Positions 1 to 8,752 of a stretch of 64,000 bases of DNA are shown piece after piece. Numbering within the stretch: the first letter of the stretch is position 1; each line of letters opens with the position of its first letter. The translations under genes were made by a program, and so were the position numbers. The notes under the pieces are model-generated. The model was not told the origin of the DNA and ran no database searches. It saw only the letters and a list, made by a program, of their open reading frames with translations. Source of the stretch: Chitinophaga sp. SYP-B3965 (GTDB lineage Bacteria > Bacteroidota > Bacteroidia > Chitinophagales > Chitinophagaceae); the NCBI RefSeq assembly GCF_009647655.1, contig NZ_WJFD01000003.1, positions 496,001 through 560,000 of the forward strand. Reading direction: 5' to 3'.

Positions 1-1599
1 GAAAGTAACAGAGAGCGCGATGGTAAAAGAGAAAAACCTGCCCAGCGTAAACCCGATCATAAACACAGCTAATCCAATGCGGGCTATTCGCAGTAACCAT
101 AAAGGGCCTTTGTATTTGTTCTGTTTACGCAGATTGGAGAAAGCCGTGGTTTGCACCTGCCTTACCGCCAGTGCCCACAGGAAGGGCATCATCACCAGGA
201 AAGTTATTACGCCGGTAATGATCTTTCCCCATAAAGGGTCCATGAGCTCATTCATCCTTGGAAGCAGGTATAAAGTAGACAGCAGACCAATGGCCACAAT
301 GATCACGGTACAAATAATGGTGTTGGTGAGATATGCTTTCAATACGATCTGCCAGTCGCTTGCTTCAGAGATCGTTTGGGCGCCGCTGCTATACCTGCTC
401 AGGCTTGCCTTCCATTTTGGCGGCAAACGTTTATCCAGCCAGTTATAGAAGGGTTCTGCCACTTTGATCATATAAGGAGTGGTGAAGGTGGTCACAGCAG
501 AAACAGCCACGGCAATGGGATATAGAAAATCGCTGGTTACTTTCAGCGTAAGCCCCAGCGTAGCAATGATAAAAGAGAACTCCCCGATCTGCGCAAGGCT
601 CATACCAGCCTGTACAGAGGATTTCAGCGGCTGCCCGGATAATACGGCACCAAGCGTGGTACTCAATGTTTTACCCACCAGTGTGATCACGGTGATTAAA
701 ACCACCGGCCCAATATACATCTGCAACATTTGCGGATCTATCAGCATACCAACTGATACAAAGAAGATAGCACCAAACAGGTCTTTCACTGATTTGATCA
801 GGTGTTCAATCTTTTCCGCCTGCGTGGTCTCTGCAAGAATGGAGCCCATGATAAATGCGCCCAATGCAGCAGAAAATCCAACCTGCGTAGCCAGCACCAC
901 CATCAGTAAACATAAACCCAGAGAGGTGACCAGCAAAGTTTCCTCACTCATCAAAGATTTAGTTTTCTTTAATAGAGTAGGAATGAAGAATATGCCACCC
1001 ACAAACCAGAGTATTAAAAAGAAAACCAGCTTCACCACAGAAATGAGCATTTCTGTTCCGGCAAACTGCTGGCTCACAGCCAATGTGGATAGTAATACCA
1101 ATAATACGATGGCGATCAGATCTTCCACAACGAGGATACCAAATACAAGGCCTGCGAATTTTTGTCCTTTCACACCCAGCTCATCAAATGCACGGATAAT
1201 GATCGTAGTGGATGAAATAGAGAGCACACCTCCCAGGAAGATGCTATCCATGGCATTCCATCCCAGTAACTGACCGGTACCATATCCTAAACCCAGCATC
1301 ACCACTACTTCCACCAATGCGGTAATAGAAGCGGATCCACCTACTTTCATCAGTTTCTTGAAACTGAATTCCAATCCAAGACTGAATAATAAAAAGATCA
1401 CGCCTATCTCAGACCACACTTTGATATTCTCTTCTTCTCTAACGGTAGGAAACAAATCAAAATACGGACCTACCAGGATGCCGGCTATCAAATAACCTAA
1501 CACCAGTGGTTGTTTCAGCTTTTTAAAGATGAGTGTTGTAATAGCTGCTGCACCCAGGATAAGGGCGAGGTCCGTAATAAGATTTGGTAAATGAATCAT
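1..1599 (-). CDS. Cation:proton antiporter, KefB/CPA2-like (3' end outside window)
   Basis: The reverse strand reads open from the ATG at 1599 to the window edge, giving 533 residues without a stop, so the C-terminus is missing. The translation starts MIHLPNLITDLALILG and is almost entirely hydrophobic helices. It contains segments typical of the Na+/H+ exchanger membrane domain, such as LGYLIAGILVGPY, GVIFLLFSLGLEF, VVEDLIAIVLL and GFSAALGAFIMGS. The family exchanges K+ or Na+ for protons across the inner membrane. About twelve helices are followed by further hydrophobic segments; no TrkA nucleotide-binding domain is visible before the cut. It stands apart from the pectin genes upstream, separated by a terminator. 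Family assignment is firm; the ion is not known. Confidence 0.85.
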   Translation of the reverse strand, partial: MIHLPNLITDLALILGAAAITTLIFKKLKQPLVLGYLIAGILVGPYFDLFPTVREEENIKVWSEIGVIFLLFSLGLEFSFKKLMKVGGSASITALVEVVVMLGLGYGTGQLLGWNAMDSIFLGGVLSISSTTIIIRAFDELGVKGQKFAGLVFGILVVEDLIAIVLLVLLSTLAVSQQFAGTEMLISVVKLVFFLILWFVGGIFFIPTLLKKTKSLMSEETLLVTSLGLCLLMVVLATQVGFSAALGAFIMGSILAETTQAEKIEHLIKSVKDLFGAIFFVSVGMLIDPQMLQMYIGPVVLITVITLVGKTLSTTLGAVLSGQPLKSSVQAGMSLAQIGEFSFIIATLGLTLKVTSDFLYPIAVAVSAVTTFTTPYMIKVAEPFYNWLDKRLPPKWKASLSRYSSGAQTISEASDWQIVLKAYLTNTIICTVIIVAIGLLSTLYLLPRMNELMDPLWGKIITGVITFLVMMPFLWALAVRQVQTTAFSNLRKQNKYKGPLWLLRIARIGLAVFMIGFTLGRFFSFTIALSVTF

Positions 1600-1663
1600 A
1601 CTCCCGTCATTTTCGTGTGTGGCTAAAATAGGAAAAAAAATCGGGAGGTAGGGTTAATAAAGC

Positions 1664-1697
1664 ACAAGGAATGTGGCATTTCTGCCACATTCCTTGT
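1664..1697 (-). terminator. Terminator of the GH88/kduI operon
   Basis: A perfect 15-bp stem (1664-1678 with 1683-1697) and a 4-nt loop lies 27 nt past the GH88 stop. On the minus strand it is followed by a T-rich stretch, as expected for an intrinsic terminator closing the operon before the antiporter gene. Confidence 0.8.
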
Positions 1698-1724
1698 TAT
1701 AGTAAGACTATTCTTGTATTATGC

Positions 1725-2915
1725 TTAACGGGCTGTCCAGGCCTTGTAGCGTAACAACGCTTCCAGGAAGTAATAATCCGCATAGGATAAAGGCACATCC
1801 AGTTCAGATTTACCAGGCATGGAACCTGTGCTGTGCATGAGGATGAAGTTATTATTAGCTCCTTCTTTTGCACGATAGGCAGGACCTGCAAGACTGATCA
1901 ATGCATCTGCACCGGCATTCCAGTAACGTTTGCTTTCTGCTTTATTTGTGTATTTACTTAACTCCAACAGCGCAGAACTCATGACTGCAGCGGCGGAAGC
2001 ATCCCTGATAGCATTGGGGATCTCCGGTGCATCATAATCATAATAAGGCACCAGGTCTTTAGGCATACGTGGGTGATTCAGCATAAAATCCGCAATATGG
2101 CGGGCCTGATCCAGGTATTTCTTATCCTTTGTTTCCCGGTACATCATGGTATAACCATACAGCCCCCAGGCTTGCCCACGGCTCCATGCAGAAGCGTCAG
2201 AATGGCCCTGGTGGGTCTTTTTAGCTACTACATTACCAGTGATAGTATCATAATCCACTACGTGGTAGGAACTATAATCTGCCCTGTAATGATTCTTCAT
2301 GGTAGTATTAGCGTGTGCTACTGCAATTTTGTAGAAAGTAGAATCACCACTGTTCTTTGTAGCCCAGCACAGCATTTCCAGGTTCATCATGTTATCGATG
2401 ATCACAGGACATTTCCATCCTGCATGATCCCAGGAACGAATAGCGCCGATAGTAGGTTTGAAGCGGGTGATGAGAGAACGGGAACTGGTCATCAGGATAT
2501 CTTTATACTCCGGTGTTCCTTCCAGTCTTAAACCATTCCCAAAGCTGCAATACATAAGGAAACCCAGGTCATGGGTGTTAGTCCTGTATTGATCCGGCAG
2601 CAGGTATTCCTGGCGTTTCAGGGCTTCCTGTTTGAATGCATTGTCTTTTGTGTATTCATACAGATACCATAAGGAGCCGGGATAGAAACCAGCTGTCCAC
2701 CAGTTAAATTTCGCCGTCATCATGCTGCCGTCTTTATTCGCAGATCTGGGGAAAAGCGAATCCGGCAGGCTTTTCATCATATGCTTGTACTGGGTGGCAG
2801 AGAAACGAAGGCTCTCATCTACCAGTGACAATGTTTTCTTCGTGGAAAGTTTCGTTTGTGCCTGAACGTTGGTCAGCCAACAAGCGAGTAATAAAAAGAC
2901 CAGCTTTGTTTTCAT
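1725..2915 (-). CDS. Glycoside hydrolase family 88, unsaturated uronyl hydrolase
   Basis: This 396-residue protein has a signal peptide ending near QAQ (residue 20), so it is exported, probably to the periplasm. GH88 enzymes release the 4,5-unsaturated uronic acid left at the non-reducing end of oligosaccharides by polysaccharide lyases. Asp116 (NTHDLGF) and Asp174 (IIDNMMNLE) match the spacing of the two catalytic aspartates of the family, and WSRGQAW around residue 247 is a further family motif. It is the last gene of the kduI operon, 20 nt after the regulator. The product would feed KduI directly, which supports a role on pectin-derived or rhamnogalacturonan fragments rather than glycosaminoglycans. 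Which sugar follows the uronate cannot be read from sequence. Confidence 0.9.
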   Translation of the reverse strand: MKTKLVFLLLACWLTNVQAQTKLSTKKTLSLVDESLRFSATQYKHMMKSLPDSLFPRSANKDGSMMTAKFNWWTAGFYPGSLWYLYEYTKDNAFKQEALKRQEYLLPDQYRTNTHDLGFLMYCSFGNGLRLEGTPEYKDILMTSSRSLITRFKPTIGAIRSWDHAGWKCPVIIDNMMNLEMLCWATKNSGDSTFYKIAVAHANTTMKNHYRADYSSYHVVDYDTITGNVVAKKTHQGHSDASAWSRGQAWGLYGYTMMYRETKDKKYLDQARHIADFMLNHPRMPKDLVPYYDYDAPEIPNAIRDASAAAVMSSALLELSKYTNKAESKRYWNAGADALISLAGPAYRAKEGANNNFILMHSTGSMPGKSELDVPLSYADYYFLEALLRYKAWTAR

Positions 2916-2935
2916 AACGTTTTCAAATTGTGGAT

Positions 2936-3982
2936 TTACTTCTTTTTCTTGCCGGCCCCCGCAGTAGATTCCCGCTCTACCAGGTGGATAGGCACTATTT
3001 CCTGGGAATGACGATATGCCGCAGGATGTTTGGCCTGGATCAGATCCATCAGTGCAGCTACGATCCGCTCTCCCATTGTAGTGGGATATTGATCTACTGA
3101 AGTGATGGAAGGTGTTACGATCTCTGTGCGCGGATCATTGGAATATCCTACGATCTTACACTGCTGTGGCACCTGGATCCCATTCTTCCGGCAATATTCC
3201 AATATCGTAAGCGCAGTAGTGTCGTTCGTTGCAAAAACACCATCCGGGTAAGGCTTCTGTGAGAAGATCTTTTCCGCCGTCTGCCATGCATTCTCTTTTG
3301 TTAGTTCGTGAAAGAACACTCTCTGCTTTTTGAATGGTAGTTTATTCTTTTGCAAAGCATCCTTATATCCTGCCAGGCGCTCTTTGTAAAGATTACAGGT
3401 AAGCGGGCCAGAGATATGCACAATATCTTTACATCCCTGATCTATCAGGTGTTCCGTAGCAAGGGAACCTCCCAGGAAATCATCCCCTTTGATCACTTTT
3501 ACATTGTAATCTTTGGGTGGTACCCGATCGAAGAATACCAGGGGAATATTTTGTTGTTTGAATATATCGAAGTGAGAGAAATCAGCTGTATACAAAGTAG
3601 CAGATACGGCCAGGCCATCTACCCTTGCTGAGTACAGCGTATTGACCAATGCGATCTCCTGTTCCAGCGAATCATTACTCTGGCAGATGATCAGGTTATA
3701 GCCAAACTCCTGTAACTTATTCTGAATGATCGTACTGATAGCAGCAGGGTAGAACATGGAGATCCGGGGAACGATCAGGCCAATGGTCTTGCTTTTATTA
3801 TTCCGCAAACCTGCTGCCATGGCATTAGGACGATAGCCCAGCTTGCGGGCCATTTTCTTTACACGCTCTTTGGTTTTGGCGCTGATATTGGGATGATCGT
3901 TCAATGCCCGGGATACGGTGGACACGGAAAGCCCCAGCTCATCGGCAATATCTACAATAGTTTTCTCTGTACGAATGGTCAT
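2936..3982 (-). CDS. LacI-family transcriptional regulator of uronate genes
   Basis: This 348-residue protein carries an N-terminal LacI helix-turn-helix (about residues 8-30, IVDIADELGLSVSTVSRAL), a hinge helix near 50-60, and a periplasmic-binding-protein-like sensor domain. LacI-family repressors bind palindromes with a central CG. Two such sites, 6861-6874 and 10107-10120, lie at the head of this operon and just before exuT, so autoregulation and control of the island are likely. The inducer is probably a pathway intermediate such as galacturonate or 2-keto-3-deoxygluconate, as for other uronate regulators; this is inference. It sits between kduD (14 nt) and GH88 (20 nt). Confidence 0.9.
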   Translation of the reverse strand: MTIRTEKTIVDIADELGLSVSTVSRALNDHPNISAKTKERVKKMARKLGYRPNAMAAGLRNNKSKTIGLIVPRISMFYPAAISTIIQNKLQEFGYNLIICQSNDSLEQEIALVNTLYSARVDGLAVSATLYTADFSHFDIFKQQNIPLVFFDRVPPKDYNVKVIKGDDFLGGSLATEHLIDQGCKDIVHISGPLTCNLYKERLAGYKDALQKNKLPFKKQRVFFHELTKENAWQTAEKIFSQKPYPDGVFATNDTTALTILEYCRKNGIQVPQQCKIVGYSNDPRTEIVTPSITSVDQYPTTMGERIVAALMDLIQAKHPAAYRHSQEIVPIHLVERESTAGAGKKKK

Positions 3983-3996
3983 AGTTATACATGTTT

Positions 3997-4767
3997 TTAC
4001 CTACCCATCCAACCGCCGTCTACCGTCATAACGGTGCCGTGCATGTAGTCAGATGCGTCGGAAGCAAGAAATACAACTGGTCCCATAAAGTCTTCCGGCT
4101 CACCCCAGCGGGAAGCAGGTATACGCTCCAAAATACTTTGGCTGCGTTTCTCGTCTGCGCGCAGGGCAGCAGTATTATCTGTTGAAATATAACCGGGAGC
4201 AATAGCGTTGACATTTACACCACGGGAAGCCCACTCGTTAGCAAATGCTTTGGTGAGTTGTCCTACGGCGCCTTTACTCGCTGCATATCCCGGAACATTT
4301 ATACCACCCTGGAAGGTCAGCAATGAAGCAGTGAAGATCACTTTGCCTTTTCCTCTTGCAATCATCCCTTTCCCGATATCACGGGTGAGGATAAACTGAG
4401 CAGTCTGGTTGATGGCGATCACTTCATCCCAATATTCATCAGGATGTTCTGCTGCCGGCTTGCGCATGATAGTACCTGCATTGTTCACCAGGATATCGAT
4501 TGCCGGGAAGTCTTTCTGAACCGTTGCAATAAAAGTATGCAATGCTTCGCGCTTCCCAAAATCACATTGGTAGGCTTTAAACTTCCGGCCTGTAGCCAGC
4601 ACCGCTTTTTCCACATCACTGCCGGATAGTTCCAGGGATGCGGATACACCTATGATATCTGCCCCGGCCTCCGCCAAAGCCACAGCCATGGCCTTTCCGA
4701 TCCCTCTTTTGCAACCTGTAACCAGTGCCGTCTTTCCTTGTAAACTAAAAAGATTCAATACACTCAT
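3997..4767 (-). CDS. kduD: 2-dehydro-3-deoxy-D-gluconate 5-dehydrogenase
   Basis: A 256-residue classical short-chain dehydrogenase. The cofactor motif TGCKRGIG is at 17-24, NNAG at 95-98, and the catalytic Ser148/Tyr161/Lys165 set is in place (YAASK). Sequence style (FSLQGKTALVTG, the MRKP stretch, VDGGWMGR end) fits KduD. KduD reduces 3-deoxy-D-glycero-2,5-hexodiulosonate to 2-keto-3-deoxygluconate in the cytoplasm, the step after KduI. It shares an operon with kduI, and the product is the substrate of KdgK encoded at 10755. Another SDR specificity is possible but unlikely in this context. Confidence 0.92.
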   Translation of the reverse strand: MSVLNLFSLQGKTALVTGCKRGIGKAMAVALAEAGADIIGVSASLELSGSDVEKAVLATGRKFKAYQCDFGKREALHTFIATVQKDFPAIDILVNNAGTIMRKPAAEHPDEYWDEVIAINQTAQFILTRDIGKGMIARGKGKVIFTASLLTFQGGINVPGYAASKGAVGQLTKAFANEWASRGVNVNAIAPGYISTDNTAALRADEKRSQSILERIPASRWGEPEDFMGPVVFLASDASDYMHGTVMTVDGGWMGR

Positions 4768-4781
4768 GGTGCGAAAATATT

Positions 4782-5888
4782 TTATCTGGTAAATGATATT
4801 TTAACCGGGTCCTTCAGCCGTTCAGACTGTTCCTGCAGGTAGCGGAACCATTGTCCGGCATTGGTGATACGGCCTGCTTTATCCCAGGCGGCCCCTGTAT
4901 AGTAAGTTACTGTATTGTTCTTGTCTGTAGCTGAAACCGCCAGCAGATGGCCTTTAGCCACTGCCATCTCTTTCACGGGGTTCAGGATCACACAGCCAAC
5001 TCCTGTGGTGCCATCCTTTCCATGTACCGGTTCCCAGTAGCCCATTACCCCTTCTGCTTCCTCTAACAACATGGTGCCCGGTTCATTACGTTTGATGATC
5101 CCTATGGCCACAGGCACACTGTCTGTAAACCGGATCTGCATTTTGCTGAGTTGTGCACCGGCATCCAGGGAAATGGTTTTGGTTACATTGATGGTAACAC
5201 CGTCTACCTGCCAGGCATCATAACTTAATTCAAAAGTTGTACGCAAGGGGCCGCTATCGAGGACTTTCGAGGAAGTATAGTTCTTAGGAAACCAGATGCT
5301 GTCTTTTTTATAAGGGGCAATACCACCGGCTCCCAGTGTATAACCCACATGATAATAATCCAGGCCTTCTCCTTCATCCTTGTGATAATTACCCCGTTTG
5401 TACCAGCTATTCACGATCAGCTTTTCCGTACGTTTATTCCATACATCCACCCCATAGGCATTTTCCTTTGGAGTAGCTTCCAGCGCTTTTCCATACATGC
5501 GGAAAGCTACACGGTCATTCTCCCAGGCAAAATCGTCCTTTCTTTCCGGCACGTACCTGCCAAAAGTTTTCTTGTTCACGGGAGCAGGAGTTCCCTTCAC
5601 GAAAGTGATACTTATCTTGCTGCGGGCAGCCACCGGTGTTCCAAGCAATATCTTCACCGGGACCTTATTGCCTTCAAAGATCAGCTGGTAAGCGATCTCT
5701 TTTCCGTTGGCCGCATTGATGATCTTAAAAGTACCTTTCCCCAATGACGCAGCCACCTGTGCATAATCCAGTTCTACGAGATCGCTGGCAGATGCTGCAG
5801 GATTAGACAATGCTACAACAACACGTTCCTGAGCATAACTTGTAAAAGCCATACTGATACTTAAACACAGAGAAGTGAATAACTTCAT
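4782..5888 (-). CDS. DUF4861 family secreted protein
   Basis: This 368-residue protein has a signal peptide (cleavage near TSYAQ, residue 19). The rest resembles the DUF4861 family, which has no established activity that I know of. It is rich in beta-strand-like sequence, with recognisable stretches GLDYYHVGYTLGAGGIAPYK and TYYTGAAWDKAGR, and lacks obvious membrane segments after the signal. It lies between kduI (30 nt) and kduD (14 nt), so it is co-expressed with oligogalacturonate processing. DUF4861 genes commonly occur near pectin genes in Bacteroidota, suggesting a periplasmic role on a uronate-containing substrate; that is inference. Confidence 0.8.
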   Translation of the reverse strand: MKLFTSLCLSISMAFTSYAQERVVVALSNPAASASDLVELDYAQVAASLGKGTFKIINAANGKEIAYQLIFEGNKVPVKILLGTPVAARSKISITFVKGTPAPVNKKTFGRYVPERKDDFAWENDRVAFRMYGKALEATPKENAYGVDVWNKRTEKLIVNSWYKRGNYHKDEGEGLDYYHVGYTLGAGGIAPYKKDSIWFPKNYTSSKVLDSGPLRTTFELSYDAWQVDGVTINVTKTISLDAGAQLSKMQIRFTDSVPVAIGIIKRNEPGTMLLEEAEGVMGYWEPVHGKDGTTGVGCVILNPVKEMAVAKGHLLAVSATDKNNTVTYYTGAAWDKAGRITNAGQWFRYLQEQSERLKDPVKISFTR

Positions 5889-5918
5889 GAATAGTTTTGA
5901 AGGATAAAAGTATAATCG

Positions 5919-6761
5919 TTACCGTAAGTCGGGAATGGCGCAATGGTCCATATCTCCGTAATCCAGGTTTTCACCTGCCATACCCCAGATAAAGGTGTAA
6001 TTGCTGGTGCCGGCACCGGAGTGAATAGACCAGGGAGGAGAAATAACGGCTTCGTTATTCTGCATCCAGATGTGCCGGGTTTCCTGTGGCTCGCCCCAGA
6101 AATGGCAAACCGACTGCCCCTGTGGCACTTCGAAATAGAAGTATACTTCCATGCGGCGATCATGTGTGTGCGCCGGCATGGTATTCCAGGTATTGCCTGA
6201 TTTTAATTCCGTCATCCCCATCTGCAACTGGCAGGTAGGTAATACAGAATTAACGAGCAACTTATTGATTGTGCGGTGATTGGAAGTTTCCTGTGCCCCC
6301 AGTACAACAACATCAGCCTCTTTGCGGGTGATGTGGCGGGTAGGATAATTCATGTGGGCAGGTGTGGAATTGAGATAAAAACGGGCCGGTTCTGCTGCAT
6401 TTTTACTGGCAAACATCACCTCCTGTTTACCTCTTCCAATGTATAAAGCTTCCTTGAAATCTATGGAAAATGCTTCTCCATCTACCGTTACAGTGCCTGC
6501 ACCGCCTGTATTGATGATACCCAGTTCCCGGCGTTCCAGGAAATAGGCAGCTTTCAGGGGATCTACGGTTTCCAGTTTCACAGCTCCTTTCACCGGCATA
6601 ACACCTCCGGTGATAAAACGATCATAATGACTATACACCAGGCGAACGGCGTCCGCTTCAAATAAAGGTGCAATATGTAAAGCTTCTCTTGCCTGTGCTG
6701 TATCCCAGGATTTCGCTTCCCGTGGGCTGCTGGCGTATCTAGTTTCTATAGACGTGCTCAT
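5919..6761 (-). CDS. kduI: 5-dehydro-4-deoxy-D-glucuronate isomerase
   Basis: 280 residues from the ATG at 6761; a TTG one codon upstream is less likely. KduI is a cupin-fold zinc isomerase that converts 4-deoxy-L-threo-5-hexosulose uronate to 3-deoxy-D-glycero-2,5-hexodiulosonate. His198, His200, Glu205 and His247 match the four zinc ligands of the E. coli enzyme with a shift of two. Length equals the family norm. First gene of the five-gene operon kduI-DUF4861-kduD-lacI-GH88. A -7 element at 6816-6823 and a LacI-type palindrome at 6861-6874 stand upstream. Confidence 0.96.
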   Translation of the reverse strand: MSTSIETRYASSPREAKSWDTAQAREALHIAPLFEADAVRLVYSHYDRFITGGVMPVKGAVKLETVDPLKAAYFLERRELGIINTGGAGTVTVDGEAFSIDFKEALYIGRGKQEVMFASKNAAEPARFYLNSTPAHMNYPTRHITRKEADVVVLGAQETSNHRTINKLLVNSVLPTCQLQMGMTELKSGNTWNTMPAHTHDRRMEVYFYFEVPQGQSVCHFWGEPQETRHIWMQNNEAVISPPWSIHSGAGTSNYTFIWGMAGENLDYGDMDHCAIPDLR

Positions 6762-6815
6762 CAAAAAGTGGATTTATAAAATGCCTTGTTCAATAATTTA
6801 CAATCAGGTATACAC

Positions 6816-6823
6816 CAAAAGTA
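6816..6823 (-). promoter_or_regulatory. Putative -7 element of the kduI operon
   Basis: Read on the minus strand it is TACTTTTG, an exact fit to the Bacteroidota TAnnTTTG -7 consensus, 54 nt before the kduI ATG. No convincing -33 TTG at standard spacing was found. The LacI-type palindrome lies about 37 nt further upstream. Confidence 0.5.
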
Positions 6824-6860
6824 CAATAACAACGGAAAGGTAATATGAAAACATGAAAAT

Positions 6861-6874
6861 TGCAAACGTTTGCA
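6861..6874. promoter_or_regulatory. LacI-type operator palindrome between kduI and uxaA
   Basis: TGCAAACGTTTGCA is a perfect 14-bp palindrome with the central CG typical of LacI-family operators. It stands in the divergent kduI/uxaA spacer, and a near-identical copy occurs before exuT (10107-10120). The obvious candidate ligand is the LacI-type protein encoded at 2936-3982. Confidence 0.75.
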
Positions 6875-7017
6875 TGATATTGCTATGAAACGGTCAAATA
6901 TCACTATCCAAGGGGGTTCAACCATGGTTATGATCTGGTGTTTAATTAACTTCGCAGATGGTTAATATCCAATCAAAAATCAAGAGTTTAGTATTAACGT
7001 GGCGTCTGCAAATATGC

Positions 7018-7025
7018 TACTTTTA
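7018..7025 (+). promoter_or_regulatory. Putative -7 element of uxaA, very close to the ATG
   Basis: TACTTTTA matches TAnnTTTG at seven of eight positions counting the two free ones, and ends only 7 nt before the uxaA ATG. If used, the mRNA would be almost leaderless. No -33 element is evident. Confidence 0.4.
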
Positions 7026-7032
7026 ACAAATC

Positions 7033-8679
7033 ATGAACACGTATCTTCAGATTCATCCGAAAGACAATGTGCTGGTAGCTTTACAAGATTTACCGGCAGG
7101 GCAGCAAATACAGTTCAATGGCTCAACAGTACAACTGAAGCAGAACGTTCCCGCCAAGCATAAATTTCCTTTAAAAGACCTGCAAACCGGTGATTCCGTG
7201 GTAATGTACGGCGTTTTAGTTGGTAAAGCCGTATCCCCTATCCAGGAGGGCGAACCCATCACGGTGAACAATGTTCAACATGATGCGAATGCCTTTCATG
7301 AAAAGGATGGCAATTACCAATGGCACAAACCGGACGTTACCCAATGGAAGAACAGGACCTTTAATGGTTTCCATCGTAACGACGGGCAGGTAGGCACAAG
7401 GAATTACTGGCTCGTAATACCGATGGTATTTTGCGAGAACAGGAATGTGGGCGTTATCAAAACTGCATTTGAAAAGGGGCTTGGTTTTGCTCCTACAGAA
7501 GTTTACAATGAGCAAGTGAACGATCTTGTGCGCCTTTATAAAAGCGGCAACCTGGACGCTATTCAAAATTACGAACCAGAAACTATCACGCATGCTGCAA
7601 ACCGCAACCCGGTATTTCAGAATATCGACGGGATCAAATTCCTCATTCACGAAGGAGGTTGCGGCGGTACCCGCCAGGATTCAGATGCACTTTGTGCATT
7701 ACTGGCAGGCTACATTCATCACCCGAATGTAGCAGGTGCCACGATATTGAGCCTTGGATGCCAGCACGCACAGGTTTCCATTCTGCAGAAAGCACTGAAA
7801 AAGCTCAATCCTGATTTTGATAAACCAGTACTGGTATACGAACAACAAACCAGTGATTCTGAATTCAGGATGTTATCCAATGCCATCAAGGATACTTTCC
7901 TTGCTATGGTAGAGGCTAACAAAGTAGAACGTAAACCTGCACCGATCTCTAAAGTAGTGATCGGCCTGGAATGCGGCGGCTCAGATGGTTTCTCTGGTAT
8001 CTCTGCCAATCCGGCCATCGGACATACTTCAGATATGCTGGTGGCATTGGGCGGTACTTCCATCTTATCAGAATTTCCGGAACTCTGCGGTGTGGAGCAG
8101 GAACTGATCAACCGTTGCGAAAGTGAAGACACGGCTGATAAGTTTATCTCCATCATGCGTGCTTACGCCAGTTCTGCAGAAGCCGTAGGATCTGGTTTTG
8201 ACATGAACCCTTCTCCCGGTAATATCAAAGACGGCCTTATCACAGATGCTATCAAATCTGCCGGAGCAGCCAAAAAAGGTGGTAACTCTCCTGTAACGGA
8301 TGTGCTGGATTATACAGAGTATGTGAAGAAACCAGGATTGAACCTGCTTTGCACACCAGGTAATGATGTTGAATCTACTTCAGCAGAAGTTGGTTCAGGT
8401 GCTTCCGTAGTATTGTTCACAACAGGACTTGGAACACCAACCGGCAATCCGATTGCTCCCGTAATAAAACTGGCAACCAACAGCAGGCTTGCGAAACGCA
8501 TGCCGGATATCATTGATATCGATACCGGTAGTATTATCAGTGGTTCCAAAAGCATTGAAGCAATGGGAGAAGACATTCTCGAATACGTAGTGAAAGTTGC
8601 GAGCGGAGAAGTTTTCACAAAAGCAGAGATCTTACACCAGGATGATTTCATTCCATGGAAACGTGGCGTGAGCTTATAA
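7033..8679 (+). CDS. uxaA: Altronate dehydratase
   Basis: This 548-residue protein has an N-terminal SAF-type domain (about 1-85) followed by the large UxaA dehydratase domain, with family stretches GQVGTRNYWLVIPMVFCEN, HEGGCGGTRQDS, CGGSDGFSGISANPAIG and TGLGTPTGNPIAPVIK. UxaA dehydrates D-altronate to 2-keto-3-deoxygluconate, usually with iron. It is the only plus-strand gene of the island, divergent from kduI and convergent with exuT, but completes the route UxaC-UxaB-UxaA-KdgK-Eda. The length fits the fused form common in Bacteroidota. The start is set by the first ATG, 7 nt from a -7-like element. Confidence 0.95.
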   Translation: MNTYLQIHPKDNVLVALQDLPAGQQIQFNGSTVQLKQNVPAKHKFPLKDLQTGDSVVMYGVLVGKAVSPIQEGEPITVNNVQHDANAFHEKDGNYQWHKPDVTQWKNRTFNGFHRNDGQVGTRNYWLVIPMVFCENRNVGVIKTAFEKGLGFAPTEVYNEQVNDLVRLYKSGNLDAIQNYEPETITHAANRNPVFQNIDGIKFLIHEGGCGGTRQDSDALCALLAGYIHHPNVAGATILSLGCQHAQVSILQKALKKLNPDFDKPVLVYEQQTSDSEFRMLSNAIKDTFLAMVEANKVERKPAPISKVVIGLECGGSDGFSGISANPAIGHTSDMLVALGGTSILSEFPELCGVEQELINRCESEDTADKFISIMRAYASSAEAVGSGFDMNPSPGNIKDGLITDAIKSAGAAKKGGNSPVTDVLDYTEYVKKPGLNLLCTPGNDVESTSAEVGSGASVVLFTTGLGTPTGNPIAPVIKLATNSRLAKRMPDIIDIDTGSIISGSKSIEAMGEDILEYVVKVASGEVFTKAEILHQDDFIPWKRGVSL

Positions 8680-8690
8680 TCACAACGATA

Positions 8691-8739
8691 ATAAAAAGAG
8701 AAGGCCCGGAATATAATATTCCGGGCCTTCTCTTTTTAT
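8691..8739. terminator. Bidirectional terminator between uxaA and exuT
   Basis: A near-perfect 49-bp palindrome: 24 bp (8691-8714) pairs with 8716-8739 without mismatch. The GC-rich centre (GGCCCGG/CCGGGCC) is flanked by A-rich sequence on the left and T-rich on the right, so it can stop transcription from either convergent gene. Confidence 0.92.
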
Positions 8740-8752
8740 ATGAAATGATGTA

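Noticed and set aside
20..1273. Two plus-strand open frames over the window start
   Set aside because: They are antisense to the antiporter, whose minus-strand frame is open for all 533 codons and clearly membrane-like.
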